Below are positions 55,921 through 64,000 of a stretch of 64,000 nucleotides of DNA, in pieces. The stretch's first letter is position 1. Each line of letters begins with the position of its first letter. The translations under genes were made by a program, and so were the position numbers. This stretch comes from Persicaria tinctoria (lineage: Eukaryota; Streptophyta; Magnoliopsida; Caryophyllales; Polygonaceae): contig JBANSL010000002.1 of NCBI GenBank assembly GCA_037127255.1, forward strand, positions 43,572,392-43,636,391, written 5' to 3'. Below the pieces are notes generated by a model. That model ran no database searches, was not told where the DNA came from, and saw only the letters and a program-made list of their open reading frames with translations.

Positions 55921-57262
55921 CCCCCAATTCGTCTTTTTCCCTCCTATTTGACGAGGTAAGTTCTGATGTTCCTGAATTGTTGATGGGTGTCCATACTACT
56001 CGACCTTGGTTTGCCAATATGGTGAATTTCTTGGTCACGGGAGAATTTCCACCGAACTTCACAAAAGCTCAGAAGGACAAGATTCGACATGACTCTCGCT
56101 TCTATGTTTGGGATGACCCCTACCTTTGGAAACATTGTGCTGATCAGGTAATTAGGAGGTGTCTGCCGGACAATGAGGTACAATTTGTCCTTACTTTTTG
56201 TCATGCTCATGAATGTGGAGGTCACTTTGGTCCTCAAAAGACTACTAGAAAAGTTTTAGAAGCAGGTTTCTTTTGGCCTCACTTATTTAGGGATGCTAAT
56301 GCCTTTTGTAAAGCGTGCGATAGATGCCAAAGGGTTGGGAACATATCTGCTAGGAATGAAATGCCACAAACAACTGTCATATTTTGTGAAATTTTTTATG
56401 TTTGGGGTATCGATTTTATGGGTCCCTTCCCTAGTTCTTTTGGGAATATGTATATTTTGCTTGCGGTGGACTATGTATCCAAGTGGGTGGAGGCAAAGGC
56501 CACCAGAACTAATGATTCTAAAGTGGTTGCAGATTTCTTGAAAGACACCATTTTCGCAAGATTTGGGGTGCCTAAGGCTCTAATTAGCGATAGAGGGACA
56601 CATTTCTGCAACAGGACAATCATTGCCATGTTAAAGAAATACCATGTCATATAGAGAGTGTCCACTGCTTATCATCCTCAGACCAATGGTCAAGCGGAGA
56701 TATCAAATCGAGAAATAAAGACCATTCTAGAGAAAACAGTGGCACCTAACAGGAAGGATTGGAGTATAAGGTTGAATGACGCTCTATGGGCCCATCGGAC
56801 GGCCTATAAGACTCCCATTGGTATGTCCCCTTATCGAATTGTCTTTGGAAAGGCATGTCATCTCCCTGTGGAACTTCAACATAGAGCGTATTGGGCTGTA
56901 AAGAATTGCAATATGAGGTTGGATGAAGTAGGTGAGTTTAGAAAGCTTCAATTGCAAGAGCTGGAGGAATTGCGCCTGGATGCTTATGATAATGCAGTGA
57001 TCTACAAGAAGAAGACAAATGCTTGGCATGAAAAACACATCTTGCGGAAAGAGCTAACAATAGGAGACAAGGTCCTTCTATACTAATCACGCCTGAAACT
57101 CTTTCCTGGAAAGCTTAGATCAAGGTGGGAAGGACCCTACACCATCTCAAGGATATTCCCTCACGGAGCAATTGAACTCTATGATCCTAAGTCTAATGAG
57201 CTCTTTAAGGTCAATGGTCATAGAGTTAAGCCATACTTTGAGAACATCCCGCATAAAGAATA
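55921..57262 (+). pseudogene. Integrase of element B
   Basis: H2C2 zinc finger: [20 protein letters not shown], then CKACDRCQ. Core: [15 protein letters not shown] (Asp), [15 protein letters not shown] (Asp), [20 protein letters not shown] (Glu). C-terminal: TIGDKVLLY, a TAA at 57084-57086, then [24 protein letters not shown] at 56652-56654 also interrupts. The reading ends at a stop near 57260. All three acidic catalytic residues remain. Confidence 0.92.
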
Positions 57263-58280
57263 AGAGGAGTTGGTGCTTGCCGAACCAACCCATTAGGTCA
57301 CTCAAGGGCCATTACGTCGAGCCAACCACTTGAAATAAAGGCGCTTCTCAGGAGGCAACCCGAGGTAAGTTCTCCTTTCTTTTTCATCTTTATCATTTTC
57401 TTAGGTAGTTCCTGTCACTAGTTTTCTTTAGGTAATTTCTTAGGGGTACATAACGAAAAAAAAAGCGAGAACAGGCCACCACTGCACTGGCGGCGGCCGC
57501 AGCATTCATGCGGCCGCCGCCGCACATCAAACCCGCGGCAAGGAGCAAATGCAGCGGCCGCAGCATATATCGCGGCTGCCGCACATCAAACTCGTGACCC
57601 CTGTTTCCCAAATAAATAAATAAAAATAATAATAATTACATAAATACATTTAGATGTCACATGATCTTTTATCTCTATCAAACCCTACCTCACCTTCCTC
57701 TCATCTTCTTGTCGCCATCCATAGATCTCTTTCTTGCTACCATCACCATTTTCATCCTTCCTCTTCAATCTCTTCAACCCACATCCTCGAGCCCACCATT
57801 GCCATCACTACCCCTCCCTCTCGCTGGAAGCCGCAACCTCGAGCCCCCCCTGCACCGGCCACCCCGGATCTGAAGCTTCGCTAAGCAGCACCCTCAGCGC
57901 TGCCGGATCTGCGCCACCACCGCACCAGGTTGCGCCCGCCGCTCCCCCGCTGCGCTCGCCGCCAGTTCCGCTGCCAAAAGTTTTGGAGTTTATGGTTTGT
58001 TTTGATTGATTATTATTGTGTGGAGTTGTGAGATTGAAGTTGGAATTTTGGATTGAGAGGTGGTGATTTGAAAGATTTGGGTGTGATTATTTGATAATTG
58101 TTTGGTATTCTTCAATTTGGGTGGTTGATTGAAGGATTCGGATTTGGTAGTTTACTTGAAGGAATAATTGAGTTGGTGGTTTGATTTGGATTTGGTTGAT
58201 TAACTTGAGTTGTGTTGGAGGTTTGTTGCTGAATTTTGAATCTTTTGGGGTCGATAATTTACTACTGAAATCTGGTAAGA
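57263..58280 (+). other. Integrase to env-like interval of element B
   Basis: Conserved GGAGGCAACCCGAG at 57351-57364, a word cluster at 57490-57590 (GCGGCCGC at 57493, 57510 and 57554), a C-rich leader with Pro/Ser-rich frames (57654-58000), then an AT-rich stretch to the env-like ATG. The same layout is seen in element H (26325 to 24505, then 14847 to 13829). Confidence 0.75.
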
Positions 58281-59499
58281 ATGGTGCGTCGATTGAGATT
58301 TGTGTCTAAAGAACAGAGAAATGCATTTGAGAGCTTCGATCATAAGAGATTTGTGCAGACCAAGTTCTTTGATGTCCCTACCTTGCAGATACTAGGAATG
58401 TTGGGCATCACACGTCAGATGCTGACTCATGGCAGGTTGGGGGCATTCATAGACTGCAGTGCCCTCACATATCCTGAGCTGGCGTGTGAGTTTCTGGTCA
58501 CGTTTGAGCGTGTGGACGATTTGAGGATTAGGTTCAACTTGATGGACCAAACCCACACTTGCACATATGCCCAGTTGAGACAGGTCTTTGGGATCACTCG
58601 GGCACCCACCCCAGACTGGTATCTCATGGCGTCAGAGCAGCAGCGGCATGATTTCTGGTATGCCGCGACTGCATCTAGATTTGACGGACACAGGGGCGAG
58701 TATAACTACAAGTTCGTCCACCCATGCCTTCGTCTGGTTCACAAGGTCTTGGCCATGTCTTTCAGCGGCCAAGGCGATGTGAATAAAGTGCCCACTGGTT
58801 ATCTGTCCTGGTTATGGAGTCTTGCTCCCCAGTCCCATGGTACGCCGGACTGGGTTGAGATCTTTGTTGACAACTGTCTGAAGATCCAGGGAAAGGAAAC
58901 AGGGAGGATTGGTTTGGGAGGCATGATTAGCCTCATAGCCCACCGCTTTCTGGAGCCTACACAGTGCGGTGCACCCATGTCTGGTGGGTACACCTATACA
59001 AAGGAGCAGCTCATGAGGGCTTATTTGATTGAGAGCTCTGATGCGCCGGGCTACATATGGAAGTCGAGGAAGCATGGAGAGCACCGACTGAGGCTTCCTA
59101 GGGCCCTATCTTATGGCCCTTCCAACGCCTCCCTCTACATCGCGGCTGATCATAATGAGGATGATGATGAGGATACTGATGACGAGGACAAGGAGGATGC
59201 CCCTGCACAAACTGACTATCACATGGGGGATGCCTAGTACGATGTTGGCTTGTCTGCGGGGCCTCGCTCTTCTTCTACTGAATGATGACGTCTAGTAGGA
59301 CCACATGTTCACTGAGTTCCATCGTATGTCGATGCGCTAGGACACATTCGAGTTCACTCTCCATGACATCGATCGCAATGTGTGGGAGACGAACTACAAC
59401 ATGGAGGAGATGTGGAGAGAGAAGTCCTACTACCTCCTCCAGCAGTATCCACACATTCCGTCGTACCAGTCTCCAGCGTATCAGCCGCCGCACCAGTGA
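58281..59499 (+). CDS. ATHILA-type (env-like) ORF of element B
   Basis: 318 codons are open from ATG 58281 (MVRRLRFVSKEQRNAFESFD) to a TAG at 59235. The reading then resumes in another frame (FTEFHRMSMR, stop, DTFEFTLHDIDRN) to a stop at about 59497. It has conserved-looking blocks LQILGMLGITRQMLTHGRLG and HTCTYAQLRQVFGITRAPTP and an acidic tail EDDDEDTDDEDKEDA. No signal peptide or convincing transmembrane span is visible, which argues against a true envelope protein. Athila elements carry such an extra ORF of unknown role; this assignment rests on position and general resemblance. It is the best preserved frame of element B. Confidence 0.6.
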
Positions 59500-60857
59500 G
59501 TGGTTAGTTCTGTCTCCTTCGCCCTGAATTTTTATGCTTTATTTTGGTTGTCTGTATTGTTTCAGTGAGGACACTGAAAACTTTAAGTGTGGGGGAGAAG
59601 GATTATATGTATATTATGTCATTTATGCCATTCCCTAGACCATGTTTAAATTTTCGCACACCATGTTTAAGTTTCTGTAATTGTTATTTAGTTTATTTAA
59701 TTTCTATTGAGTTTATTTAATTTTTGTCTAATTTATTTAATTTCTGCAATTTTTGAAAAAAAATACCTTCAATTTTCGAAAGAAAAAAAAAATCGAAAAT
59801 CCAAAAATAAGCATGCGTTGCATACATATGTGTTATCCAATTACCCATTTGGCTTAGTTTGTTCTCTAATTTATATTTCAAGCTTGTTCATATAAATCCC
59901 ATGGAGTTCTGGATGTTTTGGCTTTGTCTTTATTTGATTTTTGTGGGGCATGAGCTAGCAAATATAATTAAGCATGTATGATTGAGCTGAAGTATGATTG
60001 AAGTCCTCAAAACATGACCATGTGGGGATGTTTAGCCTTATTTGAATTCTTTTGCTCAATTGTGTGAATTACTCTCCTCGTGTTGCTACCTCTTCGCATT
60101 GACTGCATTATCTATTTTTAAAGACCGACTCACATGTTTGTTGCTTGCGGAGTTTATGTTTATATTTTGAGTCTTTTGTTTGAATTTGTGCATATTTAGT
60201 GAATAAGGTGGCAATGGTTGATTCACTTAGTAATCGGATCTATGCATGACACACATGGGTATGATTCGCGCAAAAAGGTGTTCAAAACTATCCACTAGAA
60301 AAGAAAGCTTGATCATTGAGTAACCAGGTTCATTCATGACACCCATGTTTGCAACTTGCGTCAAAAGATTTTCAAGTGGACTTCATATTAGTAGGTTGAG
60401 GTGTTGATAGACCGGGGCCATTCATGACACCCATGTTTGCGCCTCGCGTAAGGAAAGCACCAAGACAAGAAAAAAAAACAAAAGGAAAAAAAAAGTGTCA
60501 CATTTTATTTTGTTGTCTTTATTGTGTCCCGCAAGTAATGACATTTCGGTAGATATATGGTGATATGGTGGTCGATGTCTATGAGTTTAGTGCATGATTG
60601 GTTTGAGTTGAGAGTTGTACCTTAAAGCCTAAACACATGAGTGAAACACATATTTCTGGTGATGTTGGATGATGTCTACTTCTAAGCTTTGATCACTGGA
60701 ATACATGCTATGACGTTTGTTTGCTTGGTTTATGTTTTCCTACTATGATGTTGCTTTTGATGAGGTAGAAACTTGAAGGGATTTCCTGTGGGATGCATTG
60801 ATTCATGTTCATTCTATCATTTCTTGAGGACAAGCAAAGGTTAAGTGTGGGGGAATT
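59500..60857 (+). other. 3' non-coding region of element B with repeated ATGACACCC blocks and polypurine tract
   Basis: TTCATGACACCCATGTTTGC occurs at about 60333 and 60421, with a degenerate copy near 60244; the third includes the 27 bases shared with element N. The interval ends TTGAGGACAAGCAAAGGTTA AGTGTGGGGGAATTT, the polypurine tract, at about 60823-60857. A short TTAAGTGTGGGGGAG also occurs at 59582-59596, a second, internal purine tract. Confidence 0.8.
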
Positions 60858-61960
60858 TGATAATGCATAGGCATTTTTAGTTTAGTTAGGTTGCATTTCT
60901 TTCATACTTTGTCGCTAATTTGCATCTTGTGATTATTCTAGAAAATTACGGATTCTGCGCAAATTTGTGTTTATCTTGCAGATTGAATCGGAACGCAATT
61001 GGGAGATGCAATATCTTGAAGAGGAATACAAGAAACATTGGAAAGAAGCAAAGAAGGAAGAGAAGCAAGACAAGTGGAGACACCTGCGAAGCTAAAGCAA
61101 GAAGAGCCGGCAACAGGATGTCGCGGCCGCAGCCAGGACCGACGCTGCGGGTTGGAGAAAGTTGCTGATGCTGCGGCCGCATCATATGACGTAGTCGCAA
61201 CATGGGTCGTCAGCGACACCGTTTTGTTTTAAAAAACCCTAGTTTTATGTTTTTGGTTTGAGGGCCGACTTGGATTGTTTATAAGGCCGATTTTATTATG
61301 TTTTTGGTTTGAGGGCCGACTTGGATTGCTTCAACTTCTTTGTGCTTGATTGTTTATTGTTTTGTTCTATCTTGTCTAGCCAACTTGTTAGATCAATTCA
61401 ATTGCTAAGGTTTTGTAGATTCCTAGTTGTGAACCTTAACCTAAGTGGCAAACTTGTTCCTTTAGGGCTGGTTGAACTAATTGAATGAGTATGAAGGTGA
61501 ATGTGTTGTTAAATTCCTCTTTAGGGACTGCAAATACCTTGGCTAATCTCTGGACTTAAAGCTATCAATTGGGTTAAATCCTTCTTTAGGGACTGTTCGA
61601 TTGATAAGGGTTGCTATGACTGATTGGACTAGTAACTATATTAGGTCGGGACAAGGGCATTCATAGGAAACCTTAAAAGGACGAAAAGAAGTTACAATGA
61701 TCGCTTCAAACCAAATAAAGTGGAAAATTGTAGGTAAAATTTCTTCTCCTAATACAATTATTTACTTTTGTTTTCTTTAATCCGCTTTGATAAAAGGCGG
61801 AACTTTCACATTTAAAAACCCCTAATTTGGTTACTTTGGTTGACACTTGAATCAAACTTGAATTATAACTTTCCGTGTGGATCGACCTCTTGCTTATTGC
61901 TATACTAGCTATATGTTTGAGTTTTCTTTGGCGGATCAACGACAGGTTTTCTCTCCGTCA
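60858..61960 (+). repeat. 3' LTR of element B
   Basis: It starts TGATAATGCATAGGC and ends TTCTCTCCGTCA. It is 139 bp shorter than the 5' LTR: it lacks the segment around 50660-50830 and has a duplicated TTTTTGGTTTGAGGGCCGAC at 61252 and 61297. Words GCGGCCGC at 61123-61130 and 61173-61180. Confidence 0.92.
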
Positions 61961-61965
61961 ATGGG

Positions 61966-63139
61966 ACAACCTTATATTCCAACATCGTACGAAATACCCC
62001 TTACCTCATAGATAACTAGATAAGTTTTGTATATTGGCAAGACGAAGTTTATGCAATTACACTCGGGTCCTTTTCATTTTTTAGAAAATAATTACAGATT
62101 GGTTCGAGATAAAAGAAAATTAAAGTACTTTTAACCTCAATGTTTACAGCCCTCCCTCCTCCCTCAACACCTCCTTCAACATAAAGGCTCATCTTCAACC
62201 TCGTCCATCTTCCTTCAAACTCATACATCATCTTTATACCTAGGTATTTTAGAGCGTGTTTTTGCTAAAATCTACACCGATCTAAAACTACAAAGGTATG
62301 TAATCCCATATAATGTAAAAAAATTCATTGATTTCGATTGATTCTACATAAAAATTGGGGGTTTTCGAATTTTGGGCGAAATAGTGAATCGGGCATTTGC
62401 TATCGATTTTGTGTTTTTAGAGGAGATTTTTTTTCCTGTGTTTTATTGATATTGTCGTGATAGGAGGTTGGATTTGCAAGAATGGATGCCAATGTAGGTA
62501 ATACAAGGTTGATTAAGCATGAATTATAGGCCGAAAAAAACACGGCAACTTAGGCCGAGGAAGGAGTCTAAACTCGGTGATTATAGCCAAGGTTATGAAG
62601 TAGGCATGTGGAAAGTTGCTGAGTTGACGTATTTTGCTCACTAAAGTTTGTCGAGGTTATATCAAAGCTCGAAGAACTATGCTAAGATAGTCCTCGTGCC
62701 AAAAAAAAGGGTAGAAACTCACCAAACTCAATGTAAAAAAACCCAAAACAAATCCAAAATACTGCTTTTCATTACGTTCGACGAGATTGACGAAATTTTC
62801 AAGACTTTAGTATTTCTTTTTTTATCGTTTCTTGGGTCAATCCATAATTATTTTGTAAAAATAAAAAGGCCCCGAGTGTGACGATGCCCCGGAAAATAGC
62901 CTTCTTAGAAATCATGGATTAAGCATTATAAATAGGTCACCCAACACAAAGTTATGAAAGCAACTGACTTACAACGGAGACCGCGATCATACATGATCGC
63001 GAACAAATCAAGGATGCCTTTTTACCACAAAAGAATCGTTTATTAACTTATATAACGATTGGTTTTCTCATGACTTAATCCTAGAAACATCGCGATCCTT
63101 GAACCAATGTCCACTTAAAGATTATTACCCAAGGCTCCA
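61966..63139. other. Sequence between element B and the next LTR
   Basis: No recognised gene. A plus-strand ATG at about 62482 opens a short frame (MDANVGNTRLIKHEL) that ends at once. I see no repeat, splice pattern or domain that supports a gene. Confidence 0.5.
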
Positions 63140-63710
63140 TGATAATGCATATTTAGATAGGCAATATAGGGTAGTTTTAGTTGAATTTCATGGTTGTTTG
63201 GTTATGTTTTAGAGTTAATTTCATATTTTGCTCTTTTGGTTGGAAAGTTCGGAAACTATGCTATTTCGATTGTTTTATGTAGGTTCGTAGATCCGACTTG
63301 TGATTAGCTTGGGAAAGTTCTTAGTGGAGTGAAGAAGAAGATGAAGAGAAAAGAAGCATTAGAAAGCAAAGGCCAGGAAGAGAAGCACAAGAACACACGG
63401 TTCTTTCATAAGTCGCGACCGCGAGTCACTAGTCGCTGTCGTGAGTCCCCCTATTCCACTGGAAGGCTTCCCGCGAGAAAGTGAGATGAAGTCTACCTGT
63501 CGCGGCCGCGAATCCCATGTTGCGGTCGCGAGTCATCCCAGTTCACCGTGGAGAGATACATGCGAGAGGGTTTGCTGAAGTCCACAAGTCGTGGTCGCGA
63601 GATGCCTGCCTCGCGGCGGCGAGTTCGTGCAGAGAACATCAATTCGATAGAGAAATTCTATCTTTTTGGAGGGAGATTCAATCCAATTTTTGTAAAGACT
63701 TACTCCTTAG
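63140..63710 (+). repeat. LTR related to element B, with its own word CGCGGCCGCG
   Basis: It begins TGATAATGCATATTTAGATA, like the element B LTR start, and 280 bp in carries GTCGCGACCGCGAGTC-type words at 63410-63620 (CGCGGCCGCG at 63501-63510). The right end lies beyond the hAT-like insertion at 63711, so whether it is a solo LTR or a full element is unknown. Confidence 0.7.
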
Positions 63711-64000
63711 TAGGGGTGGAATTGGTACAATACCAATTAGTTTTTCTCGTTACCACGTACCAACCAATTATAATTGGTAATCCTAAAATCCGAACCATTA
63801 CCAACCACCGAAGAGGTTGTACCAACTTAATTGGTTACCAATTAAGTTGGTTGGTACATGTTGGTAATGGTATTTTACCATATTTTGGGTGTTGATGAAA
63901 AACCATACAAATAATCAAATGCAATACGACTTAATTAAAATTTATAATTTATTACAATTCAAGTAGCAACAACATAAATACTTAAATTGTTCATGCATTT
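63711..64000 (+). mobile_element. hAT-5: left end of a hAT-like element, running off the window
   Basis: It starts TAGGGGTGGAATTGG, like hAT-3 and hAT-4 termini, and is followed by subterminal repeats of TTGGTACC/ACCAATT (63720-63880). The 8 bases before it are CTCCTTAG (63703-63710), the predicted duplication. The right end is not in view. Confidence 0.6.

Larger units (their letters stand above)
50222..61960 (+). mobile_element. Element B: near-complete Athila-like Ty3/gypsy retrotransposon
   Basis: LTRs at 50222-51463 and 60858-61960 (TGATAATGCA...TCCGTCA), a perfect tRNA-Asp primer site, then gag, protease, RT, RNaseH, integrase, env-like ORF, long non-coding tail and polypurine tract. 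Flanking bases are TTGGG (50217-50221) and ATGGG (61961-61965), 4 of 5 matching. Coding parts carry single stops or frameshifts at several points, so it is inactive as read, but less decayed than element H. Its words are GCGGCCGC-based instead of TCGANNTCGA. Confidence 0.93.

Noticed and set aside
1..64000. CRISPR arrays, operons, ribosome binding sites, phage genes
   Set aside because: Repeats are dispersed words with irregular spacing, the gene has introns, and all element features are eukaryotic.
1..64000. Endogenous pararetrovirus or other viral insertion
   Set aside because: All pol regions have LTR-retrotransposon order with integrase and LTRs; no movement-protein or coat-protein motif was seen.

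Overview
This is nuclear DNA of a flowering plant, most likely a eudicot, from a repeat-rich, poorly recombining region. The evidence is plant-type LTR retrotransposons (Athila-like Ty3/gypsy primed by tRNA-Asp, and Ty1/copia primed by tRNA-Met), hAT elements with 8-bp target duplications, Stowaway-like termini, and one host gene with four coding exons and GT-AG introns. The species cannot be named from the sequence. Nothing bacterial is present, and there is no CRISPR array or operon.

Layout. Bases 1-34595 are one minus-strand Athila-like element (element H) cut open by later insertions. Its 5' LTR is 32670-34595. Gag, protease, RT/RNaseH and integrase remnants run down to about 26487, and its polypurine tract lies at 1-34, so the 3' LTR should start just left of the window. 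Into H were inserted: element N (1770-10229, duplication ATAGC), a gag/protease-only derivative; a solo LTR (11445-13367, AGACG); element R (14853-24499, TCTTG), an unusual non-autonomous LTR element itself split by a copia element C (14885-20811, ATGTT); and hAT-1 (24839-26136, CCCAATAT). Every junction has a matching duplication, so the order of insertion can be read.

Bases 34596-39079 are mostly unrecognised degenerate sequence with a retroposon-like tail and small repeats. Bases 39082-45236 are bounded by 23-bp identical inverted termini flanked by TA and hold hAT-2, hAT-3 and, inside hAT-3, hAT-4. The only convincing host gene is at 46240-48239 (minus): a 319-residue VTT/SNARE-associated (TVP38/TMEM64-type) membrane protein. 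Bases 50222-61960 are a second Athila-like element (element B, plus strand) with all pol domains recognisable but several stops and frameshifts. At 63140 another LTR of B type begins, invaded at 63711 by a fifth hAT-like element that runs off the window.

Two things stand out. First, each LTR family is peppered with its own self-complementary CpG-rich word (TCGANNTCGA in H and N; GCGGCCGC in B; CGCGGCCGCG in the 63140 LTR). The words sit in matching places: the LTR, the gag-protease linker, the RNaseH-integrase linker and the integrase-env interval. They are read in more than one frame, which points to a nucleic-acid-level role. Second, element R carries no gag or pol but one long decayed reading frame, starting just after the tRNA-Met primer site, with a PTB-like RNA-recognition fold followed by repeated (F/Y)(D/E)PGG motifs. 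These are the best candidates for an undescribed system.
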